A DNA stretch of 11,798 bases. Origin: JASBZA01 sp964345295. GTDB lineage: Bacteria; Bacillota; Clostridia; Saccharofermentanales; Fastidiosipilaceae. Where the stretch lies: positions 1 through 11,798 of the forward strand of contig CAYFQG010000035.1 of the NCBI GenBank assembly GCA_964345295.1, read 5' to 3'. Both the position numbers and the translations under genes were made by a program. Of this stretch, positions 1-6,998 are shown one piece after another; positions within the stretch are counted from its first letter, which is position 1; every line of letters starts with the position of its first letter. Under the pieces are notes generated by a model. That model was not told the origin of the DNA. It ran no database searches and was given only the letters and a program-made list of their open reading frames with translations.

Positions 1-1383
1 ATAAATAGTCTTCTCGACCTCTTGGTGGGATAAAAGAGCAACCGTCTCAACGTGCGTCGACCAGGGAAACATATCTAAGACTTCCCAGGCTTTCAGTTCA
101 TAACCCTTAGCCAAAATTGATTTCAAGTCTCTGGCCAAAGTCGACGGGTCGCAAGATACATAGAGCCAGTTGGGTGTTTTTGTTCCGGCCAAAGCTTCAA
201 TTAAGGCAGGGCTTAAGCCCTGTCTGGGCGGGTCGGTGATGATCAGGTCCGGACCCTTGGATTCGGAGACATAGGACGGAACTTCCCGACCGGCATCTCC
301 TAAGAAGTAGGAGAATTTATCCGCCACGTCGTTCAATCGAGCTTGCTTCATACCCATTTCTTCTGCCAAAGGATTAAGCTCGAAGACTTTGACCTTAGCA
401 CCTTGCTTAGCCCATAAAAGGCCCAAGCTACCGGTCCCGCCATAGATGTCCCAAACTTCTTTAGGGAAGGGAAGACCTCTTTCTTCCAAAAGTGTCAGAA
501 GCCTTTTTTGCATATAAAGAGCCTGGCCGGAATTCACTTGGAAGAAGGAAGAGGCTTCTACCACTTGCTTGGTTTCAGCCATACTTTCTTCTAGAAAAGG
601 GCGCCCCAGCAAAATATTTTGCCTGCGTGGACCGTTACTATTAGAAATAACGACAGAAATTTTTTGTCCGTCAAGGCTACCGGAAGTCTCCAAGTGTGAA
701 GCCCACATTTTCCAAAAAACACGCCGTTTTTCCCACGATGCCTGAGAGGCCTTAGAAAAAAGCAAAGAGACTAGAACTTCGGTCTCGTCATGGTTGTTTC
801 GAATCTGTATGGCATCGGGTAAAAAAGAGAAGGCCTCCGGATTTTGGTCTACAAAAGAGACGAAGTCTAAACGCATTTTCTCTGTAAGTGAAGTAGCCAG
901 CAAACAGCCCAACTGTCCCTGGTCTACGATGTTTTTGCTTTTGGCTTCATAGAAACCCGACACAAGCCGGCCGTTTTCTACACCCAACTGATATCTGCAA
1001 TTATTGCGATAGTGCCAAAGTTGAGGCGAGGGTCTTGCGGCACCAGGGGCTTTACCACAATAACGTGTATCCAGAACAGCGGTGGGGATTTGCCCGATTC
1101 GTTCCAGACAAGAATAGACCCTGGAATACTTCCACCTTAAAGAAGCCGGATAGGCCAGGTGCTGGATTTGGCAGGCACCGCAACGGCCGAAAAAAGGACA
1201 AGGCGGTTCTACCCGGTCCGCCGAATGGGTCTTATAAGATAAGGCTCGAGCTTGATTTTTCCCTAGAACTTCGGCTTCGACCCTTTCACCCGGCAAAGCG
1301 CCGTCTACGAAAAAGACTTTACCTTCTTCACTCGTGCCGATGCCCTGACCTTCTTGACTAATATCTCGTATCTTTATTTCCAT
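1..1383 (-). CDS. rlmD: 23S rRNA (uracil-C5) methyltransferase, RlmD/RlmCD type (C-terminus cut by window edge)
   Basis: The minus strand is open for 461 codons from an ATG at 1383 to base 1, where it leaves the window still in frame; the end of the family is nearly reached, so only a few residues are missing. An N-terminal TRAM-like domain (about 1-55) is followed by the iron-sulfur cysteines C62, C68 and C71 (C-x5-C-x2-C) and a distal C160. The methyltransferase domain has SFFQVN near 279-284, the AdoMet loop DIYGGTGSLGL near 312-322, DPPRQGL near 384-390, catalytic C411 in YVSCDPSTLARDL, and E446 as probable base, 35 residues after the Cys as in E. coli RumA. It methylates uracil in 23S rRNA at C5, U1939 in RlmD; Gram-positive RlmCD enzymes also modify U747, and sequence alone does not decide between them. 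An in-frame TAA lies just before the codon preceding the ATG, fixing the start. No good ribosome binding site is visible. It follows the response regulator by 53 bases on the same strand. Confidence 0.93.
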   Translation of the reverse strand, partial: MEIKIRDISQEGQGIGTSEEGKVFFVDGALPGERVEAEVLGKNQARALSYKTHSADRVEPPCPFFGRCGACQIQHLAYPASLRWKYSRVYSCLERIGQIPTAVLDTRYCGKAPGAARPSPQLWHYRNNCRYQLGVENGRLVSGFYEAKSKNIVDQGQLGCLLATSLTEKMRLDFVSFVDQNPEAFSFLPDAIQIRNNHDETEVLVSLLFSKASQASWEKRRVFWKMWASHLETSGSLDGQKISVVISNSNGPRRQNILLGRPFLEESMAETKQVVEASSFFQVNSGQALYMQKRLLTLLEERGLPFPKEVWDIYGGTGSLGLLWAKQGAKVKVFELNPLAEEMGMKQARLNDVADKFSYFLGDAGREVPSYVSESKGPDLIITDPPRQGLSPALIEALAGTKTPNWLYVSCDPSTLARDLKSILAKGYELKAWEVLDMFPWSTHVETVALLSHQEVEKTIY

Positions 1384-1436
1384 GTTTTAAGCTATACTTT
1401 CTAATAATCATCGTTTCACTGACATTCAGACAGGCC

Positions 1437-2114
1437 TTAAGAAAAGCCTTCCTTATAATAGGTCACGGCCAGCTGGGTCCGGTCTCTTAAATCCAGCTTT
1501 TCCAGTATGGTTGAAAGGTAATTTCGGACCGTGCCTTCGCTGAAGTGAAGTTCGTCGGCAATCTCTTTGTTATTTTTCCCCTGGGCGACCAAACGGGTGA
1601 TGGCCCATTCTTTACCGCTCAGAGAAGAGAAGGCCGAGTGTTGCCTGATTTGGTCTTCGGACTCCGGACCGGCCGCCGCTTCGGTCATCATGTGAGGGAT
1701 TTTATCTACAATCTCATCGCCGAAAACCCTTTGGCCCTTGGAGATAGCAATCAAGGCCGGTAGGATGCTGGAGACATCGGTTTTCATTAGGTAGCCTTTG
1801 GCCCCAATACGCAGTGCGTCCAAGATATAGGCCTCATCTAAGAAGGTTGTGAGAAAGAGAATTTTGGCCTTGGGATGCTTGTCCAAAATGATTTTGGCCG
1901 CATCGAGCCCGCTCATCTGCTTCATCTGAATATCCAACAGGAGAATGTCCGGCCGGTGGGTTTCGTAGAGGGTGACAGCTTCCGTGCCATCCAGGCCTGT
2001 CGCAACGACTTCAAAGCTATCATTGGAAGGCTGGGCGGTCCTACCCGTAATCTCGATAATGGATTTAAGGCTGGAGCAGACAATGGGGTCGTCGTCCACG
2101 ATAACAATTTTCAT
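1437..2114 (-). CDS. NarL/LuxR-family response regulator
   Basis: This 225-residue DNA-binding response regulator takes phosphate from the kinase encoded just upstream. The receiver domain (about 1-125) has the acidic cluster D7-D9, phosphoacceptor D61 in LLLDIQMKQMSG, the switch residue T89 or T90 and conserved K111 in GYLMKTD. A LuxR-type helix-turn-helix fills about 163-213, with NKEIADELHFSEGTVRNYLS as its core. Length and order match the NarL/LiaR/DesR/LnrK group. The ATG overlaps the kinase stop codon by 4 bases (ATGA), so translation is probably coupled, and AAGGAG lies 7 bases before the start (2122-2127). Its likely target is the inverted repeat between the kinase and the divergent ABC operon, which would make it both autoregulator and exporter activator; that is inference from position. 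The exact signal is unknown. Confidence 0.94.
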   Translation of the reverse strand: MKIVIVDDDPIVCSSLKSIIEITGRTAQPSNDSFEVVATGLDGTEAVTLYETHRPDILLLDIQMKQMSGLDAAKIILDKHPKAKILFLTTFLDEAYILDALRIGAKGYLMKTDVSSILPALIAISKGQRVFGDEIVDKIPHMMTEAAAGPESEDQIRQHSAFSSLSGKEWAITRLVAQGKNNKEIADELHFSEGTVRNYLSTILEKLDLRDRTQLAVTYYKEGFS

Positions 2115-3217
2115 TGGCTTTCTCCTTTCGCCTCCCAGGGTATGGTCGCAAAAATACGAAAGCCACGTTCATGGGAGAAATGGATTTGCCCGTCTAGCTG
2201 ACGGATGCGGTCCTCCATATTATATAGGCCGATGCCCTCACCGGGGTGCGACAGATTATCATCTTGAAAGGGTAAACTACCGTTATCGACGATGAGGAGC
2301 TGGTAGCCTCGGACACTTTGGCGGAGGCTGATGTCCATGCGGGTCGCATTGGAATGCTTGGCCGTGTTGGTCAAGGCTTCGTTACAGATGGCCAAAATGG
2401 CGTAGTGGATGGGGCCGGGAGGGTTGGAGCTAATATCCAGAGATAGGAAAACCGGGCAGAAAGTAAAATCTCGGACCATTTTTTCGAGACTGAGTTTTAA
2501 GTCCAGAGACTCACCGTGGAGCTGGTGGACACTGGACCGGATGTCGTCCATAGCCAGATTAAGGTTTTCCAAGACCTGGCCCAATGGCTCTTTTAGCGCA
2601 TCCGGGGCAACCAGGCGGAGGGAATTGACTTGCAGGATTGAAGAGGTCAGGCGGTGGCCCACATTATCGTGAATTTCTCGGGCGATGCGGTTTCGCTCGT
2701 TGAGGATACCGTTTTCCAGGCTCAATTCTCTTTCGATAGCAAGATTTTTTTGGTTTTCTTCAAGCTTTCTTTTGTCCGACGTGATTTGGTCAACGTCCCG
2801 ATAGTATTTTCGGGCCAAAGTTTGGTAGTTCCTAGATAGGGCAGACAGCCTGTAGCCCAGAAAGACGGTAAAGGCCAAGAGCAAAAAATGGGCGTAGGGA
2901 AGTCCCAGCAGATAGGGTAAGACCGGAAAAGGCAAGAGCGTCCAATAAAGCCTACGGTCTTTAAAGTGGCTGCTAATAAGAGGGAGTGCCGCCAAGACTA
3001 AGGGGTTCCAAAAACTCAGACCAAAAAGTGCCGGTAAAGAGACCAGGTTAAAAAGCATGGCCCATCTGGATTCGGTCCGGCTGTTGATTAATAGAGCCAG
3101 GGTCCCCCAGAGCATACAAATCAGCATGGAGGGGATATCCGGACGGTGGCCGCTATAGATAAAGATATTTATAAGACAAAGGCCGGATAAGACGAGCCAA
3201 GAATTTCGATTAAGCAA
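2111..3217 (-). CDS. membrane sensor histidine kinase, HisKA_3/DesK-LiaS-LnrJ type
   Basis: This is the sensor partner of the overlapping response regulator. Numbered from the TTG at 3217 (368 residues), about six short hydrophobic stretches fill residues 6-125 with almost no external loop, suggesting that the signal is read within or close to the membrane. A charged, coiled-coil-like linker (about 130-172) leads to the HisKA_3 box ERNRIAREIHDNVGHRL with phosphorylated H183. The ATPase domain follows: N-box around N279 (NEALTNTAKH), G1 box DNG near 311, G2 box GEGIGLYN near 326. A longer reading frame begins at another TTG at 3250, but AAGGAGG (3224-3230) lies 6 bases before the TTG at 3217 and would sit inside the longer version, so the shorter start is preferred. 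The promoter appears to be in the shared divergent control region. Family membership is certain; the ligand is not. Confidence 0.92.
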   Translation of the reverse strand: MLNRNSWLVLSGLCLINIFIYSGHRPDIPSMLICMLWGTLALLINSRTESRWAMLFNLVSLPALFGLSFWNPLVLAALPLISSHFKDRRLYWTLLPFPVLPYLLGLPYAHFLLLAFTVFLGYRLSALSRNYQTLARKYYRDVDQITSDKRKLEENQKNLAIERELSLENGILNERNRIAREIHDNVGHRLTSSILQVNSLRLVAPDALKEPLGQVLENLNLAMDDIRSSVHQLHGESLDLKLSLEKMVRDFTFCPVFLSLDISSNPPGPIHYAILAICNEALTNTAKHSNATRMDISLRQSVRGYQLLIVDNGSLPFQDDNLSHPGEGIGLYNMEDRIRQLDGQIHFSHERGFRIFATIPWEAKGESQ

Positions 3218-3223
3218 GACCTG

Positions 3224-3230
3224 CCTCCTT
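3224..3230 (-). promoter_or_regulatory. ribosome binding site that sets the kinase start
   Basis: On the minus strand AAGGAGG is followed by 6 bases and then TTG at 3217. This is the strongest such signal near the beginning of the kinase gene and decides the start codon. The residues of the longer reading frame before it (AKAPGGRRQV) are low in hydrophobicity and unlike the start of a multi-pass sensor. Confidence 0.85.
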
Positions 3231-3273
3231 CCGCCGGGTGCTTTGGCCAAAAAATGAGTCTCGAACTGCCTTT

Positions 3274-3300
3274 ATTATAACCAAGTTGGGCCAATGACAA
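3274..3300 (-). promoter_or_regulatory. candidate promoter of the kinase-regulator operon
   Basis: The minus strand has a perfect TATAAT at 3279-3274 and TTGTCA at 3300-3295 as a possible -35 element, 15 bases apart (shorter than the usual 17). The -35 lies inside the inverted repeat 3293-3308, so a bound regulator would touch polymerase directly, which suggests autoregulation. The predicted transcript starts near 3267, about 50 bases before the TTG start. This is pattern reading only. Confidence 0.5.
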
Positions 3301-3308
3301 ATGTCATT
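3293..3308. promoter_or_regulatory. inverted-repeat operator, probable response regulator site
   Basis: AATGACA and TGTCATT form a perfect 7-bp inverted repeat separated by 2 bases. A further half-site, GTGACA at 3316-3321, has the same direction as the first and begins 22 bp after the matching ATGACA at 3294, two helical turns away. NarL-type regulators commonly bind such short paired half-sites as dimers. Its position between the divergent kinase-regulator and ABC operons makes it the natural target of the local response regulator; binding is inferred. Confidence 0.6.
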
Positions 3309-3328
3309 AATCTTAGTGACAGGCCTCT

Positions 3329-3347
3329 ATTAAAAAGCATTTTTAAT
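3329..3347. repeat. AT-rich perfect inverted repeat upstream of ABC operon
   Basis: ATTAAAAA and TTTTTAAT form a perfect 8-bp inverted repeat around GCA. It overlaps the region where a -35 element of the ABC operon would lie. It could be a second regulator site, a flexible promoter element or a weak hairpin early in a transcript from further upstream; the sequence does not decide. Confidence 0.5.
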
Positions 3348-3358
3348 CCTACTACACT
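3330..3358 (+). promoter_or_regulatory. candidate promoter of the ABC exporter operon
   Basis: TACACT at 3353-3358 is an acceptable -10 element. The sequence 17 bases before it, TTAAAA at 3330-3335, is a poor -35, as expected for a promoter that needs an activator. The inverted repeat at 3293-3308 is centred about 65 bases before the predicted start near 3365, with the third half-site between, a plausible activator position. The call is weak without transcription start data. Confidence 0.35.
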
Positions 3359-3396
3359 AGGGGCAAGCTAAGAGCCAAGAAAGGACAGGTTACTTT

Positions 3397-4344
3397 ATGA
3401 GTGCATATGAGGTTGAAGTAAAGGATTTAGTCAAGCGCTATAAGGATTTGGTGGCCGTTGACCACCTGAGTTTAAATATTTCGCAAGGGGATATTTTCGG
3501 TCTTTTGGGGCCGAACGGATCCGGTAAGACCACTTTAATTAACTGTATCTTGTCGCTTCTTCATTACGACCACGGCGAGATTTATATTTTTGGCCAAAAG
3601 ATGACGCCCGGATCGAGTGACATTAAGCAACAAATCGGCCTGGTACCGCAGAATCCGGCCATCTACGAAGAGCTGACCGTATACGAAAACATCGACTATT
3701 TTTGTTCGTTATATGTTGAAGACAAGGCCAAAAGAAAGGACCTGGTAGAAGAAGCCATCGACTTTGTAAAGCTGGGTGACTTTCGGAAGATGCGGCCCAA
3801 AAAACTTTCCGGAGGTCTTCTGAGACGACTGAACCTTGCTTGCGGAATCGCCCACAAGCCCCGCCTCTTGATTTTGGACGAGCCTACGGTGGCGGTAGAT
3901 CCTCAATCCAGAAACCGCATCCTGGAAGGAATCAAAGACTTGAACCGCCAGGGCACGACCGTTATCTACACTACGCACTACATGGAAGAAGTGGAGATGA
4001 TTTGTAATGAGCTGGCCATTTTGGACCACGGCAAGGTCCTTCAGACCGGATCCAGCGAAGAGATTATTGCCATGTCGTCTTTGGGCGAAAGAATAGAAGT
4101 CCAGTCCTTTGATTTAAACGAAGAGCTCATTAAGAGATTGTCGGCTTTGCCTCAGGTAAACAACCTAATTTACGAGAACGGCCTTCTTAAACTCCACATG
4201 AAGAACGGTCCGAGCCAGCTTTTGACCATCTTGGAAACTTTGGAAAGAGCGGGCGTCCAGCCCATGAGTATCAGCTCCGAGAAGCCCACCTTAAACGACG
4301 TCTTCTTGGAAATTACCGGAAAGGAGCTAAGAGACCATGCTTAA
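3397..4344 (+). CDS. ABC transporter ATP-binding protein, exporter (LnrL/NatA-like)
   Basis: This 315-residue ATPase should power the two membrane proteins encoded directly after it. It shows Walker A GPNGSGKT (38-45), Q-loop Q85 in LVPQNPAIYEELTVYEN, signature LSGG (137-140), Walker B LLILDEP (157-163) with E162, D-loop VDPQSRN, and switch H194 in YTTHYMEE. Residues 220-315 form the C-terminal extension common in ABC-2 exporter ATPases, ending with the typical PTLNDVFLEITGKELRD. The ATG is preceded by AAAGGA 11 bases upstream, a modest site. The stop overlaps the first permease by 8 bases. Together with the divergent kinase and regulator, the set mirrors LnrJKLMN of Bacillus subtilis, which exports linearmycins. 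That supports export of an amphipathic toxin or lipid, but the substrate here is not shown. Confidence 0.93.
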   Translation: MSAYEVEVKDLVKRYKDLVAVDHLSLNISQGDIFGLLGPNGSGKTTLINCILSLLHYDHGEIYIFGQKMTPGSSDIKQQIGLVPQNPAIYEELTVYENIDYFCSLYVEDKAKRKDLVEEAIDFVKLGDFRKMRPKKLSGGLLRRLNLACGIAHKPRLLILDEPTVAVDPQSRNRILEGIKDLNRQGTTVIYTTHYMEEVEMICNELAILDHGKVLQTGSSEEIIAMSSLGERIEVQSFDLNEELIKRLSALPQVNNLIYENGLLKLHMKNGPSQLLTILETLERAGVQPMSISSEKPTLNDVFLEITGKELRDHA

Positions 4345-5566
4345 TTTCTTTAGGTATAACAGTCTCGTTTATTTTCGAAACAAGAATAACTATATTTGGA
4401 ATATCTTCTTTCCCTTCTTCCTCGTCATTATTTATGTCATGGGCCTGTACATGGTAGGAAAAGATGACCTAACGCTGCCGACGGTGACTTTGGCCGTGAT
4501 AGAAGAAGAAAAGACTGAAGATCAAGATAAGAGAAGTTTCACATTCACGGATTTCCTGGGCGAAATGGACGACAAAGCAGTTGAAGCGACCATGGGAGAA
4601 GACGGCCTCGCAGCAAGCGACAATGACCCCCTAATCCTCTATACCCAGACCCAAGATAAGGCAGCAGCCGAAGCTTGGCTTAAGGCCGGCAAGGTGTACG
4701 CCATCGTGGAAAAGGACGCGGAAGAAAAAATCCACGCGACCGTCCTCAATACCAATGCCCAGACCAAATCCATTATCCTAAAGGAAGTTCTGCGAAATTA
4801 CGAGCAAGTCCAAGCCAATACAGAGAACTACTCGGATGCGGTGAGGGAAGGCCGGGTGAGTTTGGAGGATTTACAGAAACGCCTGGAAGCCATGGACCAA
4901 GGTCAGCTTCAGGCCAAAAGCATGGACCCTTCTAACCGGACCTCGGGTATTTCACAAGTCCATGTCCTTTATTACGCCATGCTGGCCTATGTGGCCTTTT
5001 TTCCGGTGACGGTAGGTGCCGACGCAGTCTTTTCTACCGAAGCAAACCGAACAGCCCAGGCCATGCGCCAGACAATCTCGCCTAATTCCAAGCGTAAACG
5101 CTTTGTGGCCAATCTCCTGCCCATGCTTTTGTTCAACCTGGTCTTGACTTGCCTGATCTTTGTTCTGGCCAAAGGCCTTTCCATCGACATGGGCCCCAAA
5201 CCTCAATTGTTCCTTCTGATGATGCTGGTTATGACCCTGGCGTCGATTTTCACCGGCAGCATGATTGCCGCTTGTTTTTCCTTTAGTCAAACCCTGGTCA
5301 TCGGCCTTTCCATCGCCATCCCCTTATTTATGGGCTTTTTGTCGGGCCTTATGGTCAACTCGGTTCGTGACCTCTTGGTACAAAAAGCGCCTTGGGCTTT
5401 GGCCATCAATCCAATCAGTCGGGCATCCACCGGCTTCTTCGTTTTAGCCGCCGGAGGACCGGTTAGTTTGTTCTACCGCGAACTCGGAGCCATTCTAATC
5501 TATCTTGCCGTCATGTTGGTCTTGACCCTAATCGGTCTGAGGAGGTCATCTTATGAAAGTCTTTAG
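4337..5566 (+). CDS. ABC-2 type exporter permease, first subunit (LnrM-like)
   Basis: A 409-residue membrane protein of the ABC2_membrane_3 plan. One membrane segment (about 23-40) precedes a large, acidic, presumably extracellular domain (about 42-205), then five segments at about 208-228, 257-280, 289-312, 316-340 and 381-401. An amphipathic, charged stretch at 150-190 before the second segment could be a coiled coil. The ATG overlaps the end of the ATPase gene by 8 bases, with AAGGAG just before it inside that gene. It overlaps the next permease by 14 bases, so the three products are probably made in step as a heterodimeric pore with one ATPase type. Family placement rests on topology and operon context; sequence between such permeases is poorly conserved. 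Confidence 0.88.
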   Translation: MLNFFRYNSLVYFRNKNNYIWNIFFPFFLVIIYVMGLYMVGKDDLTLPTVTLAVIEEEKTEDQDKRSFTFTDFLGEMDDKAVEATMGEDGLAASDNDPLILYTQTQDKAAAEAWLKAGKVYAIVEKDAEEKIHATVLNTNAQTKSIILKEVLRNYEQVQANTENYSDAVREGRVSLEDLQKRLEAMDQGQLQAKSMDPSNRTSGISQVHVLYYAMLAYVAFFPVTVGADAVFSTEANRTAQAMRQTISPNSKRKRFVANLLPMLLFNLVLTCLIFVLAKGLSIDMGPKPQLFLLMMLVMTLASIFTGSMIAACFSFSQTLVIGLSIAIPLFMGFLSGLMVNSVRDLLVQKAPWALAINPISRASTGFFVLAAGGPVSLFYRELGAILIYLAVMLVLTLIGLRRSSYESL

Positions 5567-6749
5567 TTTGTATCAGAAAATCATCCGCCATAACCTGGCG
5601 ACCATCTTAAGCTATAGTCTTATATTTCTTATTATCTTCATCACTGTGGCCCAGGCCGAAATGCACAAAAAAGTAGGCGGCGAACTGGATGTCTACGAGG
5701 CCAAAGTCCAAGTCATCGACCACGACCAAAGCCCCTTAAGTCAGCACCTGACTGCCTATCTGGAAAGCCAGACCAAGCCTCCTATTTATGAAGTAGATGA
5801 AGACGAGGCCAAAATCCAAGAAGCCCTCTACGCCAATGTTGTATCCTATGTCCTGGTGATACCAGAAGGTTTCCAGGAGAAGATGAAAGACTCGAGTGAA
5901 CACTTCCCGCTCCAAAGCTACACCTCGTCTAACGTCAGCGTGACACGGGCGGTCGATATGAAGATTACATCCTATTTGACCAACTGGGACCACGTGGCCT
6001 GGACCTATGGGGGAGACCCGCAAGGCGAGGATTTAGACCTGGCTTTGGCTAAATTAGACGAGCTGGTCCAAGTCCAAGCTCCCATCGAGGTCTATCAGGA
6101 ACGTCAGGTGGAGAATGCCAAACTAAACGGCCTCATCGCCTTCGTACGTTTTATGGACTATGTTCTTATCGCTGTGGCCTTCGTTATTGTGGGCTATCCC
6201 ATCGTTCGCCTGGAAGCTCAGGAAGTTAAGGAAAGAGACCTGGTGAGCGGAGCTTCGGAAGCGCGGCGTAGCGGCCAGATTTTCTTAGCCTCCTATGTAG
6301 CCTTATCGATATTCTGGCTTATCATGATTCTCATTTCGTTCGGTATTATCGGCTTTGATCTTCTAAGAGACACCGTCGCCCACTATCTGGTCTTGTCGAG
6401 CTTTATCCACATGCTGGCCATCATTTCGCTGGTACTTCTGCTAAGCCATCTTTTCCCATCGAAGAATGCCAACTCGTTCTTGAGGACTACGGTGAGTCTC
6501 TTCTTATCGTTCTCGGCCGGCGTCTTCATTCCGGCAGAGTTCATTTGGAAGCCTTTCCACATGGTGTCTTCTATCTTCCCGACCTTCTGGAATGTGAAGA
6601 ATCAGACCCAGATTATGAACCTGGTCTCGGGCGGAAGGTCCATGGCTCCCTACTATCAAGCCCTGTTCGTCATGCTGGGTATGGCCGTCTTGTTCTTCTG
6701 CTTGACTCTGGCACACCGTTACTTCAAGCGGCAGGTGGGGAGAGTGTAG
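5553..6749 (+). CDS. ABC-2 type exporter permease, second subunit (LnrN-like)
   Basis: A 398-residue membrane protein with the same plan as its neighbour: a first segment at about 17-35, an outside domain at about 36-195, then segments near 199-219, 246-268, 275-299, 309-330 and 367-387. The sequence VKVIDHDQS-like stretch near 51-60 and the conserved VVIPEGF-type motif near 101-107 are typical of the outer domain of ABC-2 permeases. AGGAGG lies 7 bases before the ATG, within the first permease gene. It is the last gene of the exporter operon; a hairpin follows at 6804-6830. Paired unequal permeases are usual in LnrLMN-type exporters. Confidence 0.88.
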   Translation: MKVFSLYQKIIRHNLATILSYSLIFLIIFITVAQAEMHKKVGGELDVYEAKVQVIDHDQSPLSQHLTAYLESQTKPPIYEVDEDEAKIQEALYANVVSYVLVIPEGFQEKMKDSSEHFPLQSYTSSNVSVTRAVDMKITSYLTNWDHVAWTYGGDPQGEDLDLALAKLDELVQVQAPIEVYQERQVENAKLNGLIAFVRFMDYVLIAVAFVIVGYPIVRLEAQEVKERDLVSGASEARRSGQIFLASYVALSIFWLIMILISFGIIGFDLLRDTVAHYLVLSSFIHMLAIISLVLLLSHLFPSKNANSFLRTTVSLFLSFSAGVFIPAEFIWKPFHMVSSIFPTFWNVKNQTQIMNLVSGGRSMAPYYQALFVMLGMAVLFFCLTLAHRYFKRQVGRV

Positions 6750-6803
6750 TAATCCAAGTTTAAAGAGTCATAGTTTGTATTAAATTTAAACAAATTCAGT
6801 GAG

Positions 6804-6840
6804 GAAGCCGGCTCTTATGAGGCCGGCTTCTGTCGTATTT
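6804..6840 (+). terminator. probable terminator after the exporter operon
   Basis: GAAGCCGGC (6804-6812) pairs perfectly with GCCGGCTTC (6822-6830) around a 9-base loop. Only a poor T-tract follows (tgtcgtattt), so it may be an inefficient intrinsic terminator or one assisted by other factors. Its place, 55 bases after the exporter stop codon and before the next operon's promoter, supports the call. Confidence 0.65.
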
Positions 6841-6942
6841 GGGGGAATAGCCTATAAAATATGCCTTTGTTAATAAGGCGTGTCCTAATTAATGTGCAAA
6901 CCGGGCGCATGATATGGATTAAAATAAATTTGTTTGTACATA

Positions 6943-6971
6943 TTGACAATTCTTTTAAATGCGGTGAAAAT
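6943..6971 (+). promoter_or_regulatory. candidate promoter of the LacI-sugar importer operon
   Basis: A perfect TTGACA lies at 6943-6948. With 17-base spacing the -10 would be GAAAAT (6966-6971), four of six matches to TATAAT. The proposed -10 abuts the palindrome at 6971-6984, so a bound repressor would block polymerase. The upstream TTTTAAAT (6953-6960) is an alternative -10 but lacks a well-placed -35. Confidence 0.5.
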
Positions 6972-6984
6972 GTAAGCACTTACA
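6971..6984. promoter_or_regulatory. LacI-family operator
   Basis: TGTAAG-CA-CTTACA is a 6-bp perfect inverted repeat around two central bases, very close to the TGTAAGCGCTTACA pattern common for LacI-family regulators; the usual central CG is CA here. It ends 14 bases before the regulator's ATG, next to the ribosome binding site, and so suggests autoregulation of the whole operon. It also partly resembles a CcpA cre site, so catabolite control cannot be excluded. Confidence 0.75.
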
Positions 6985-6998
6985 AGAAGGAGGCAAGC

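Noticed and set aside
1035..1361. 108-codon open frame on the plus strand
   Set aside because: It lies antisense to the well-supported rRNA methyltransferase, is rich in Arg/Pro, lacks a ribosome binding site and resembles no family.
1384..1436. Possible promoter or terminator between response regulator and rRNA methyltransferase genes
   Set aside because: Only a short CTGA-CAT-TCAG hairpin and a poor TATAGC are visible; neither is convincing, so cotranscription remains the simpler reading.
6861..6998. 46-codon extension of the LacI gene, or a separate leader peptide
   Set aside because: It contains the promoter and operator, lacks its own ribosome site, and does not resemble any LacI-family N-terminus.
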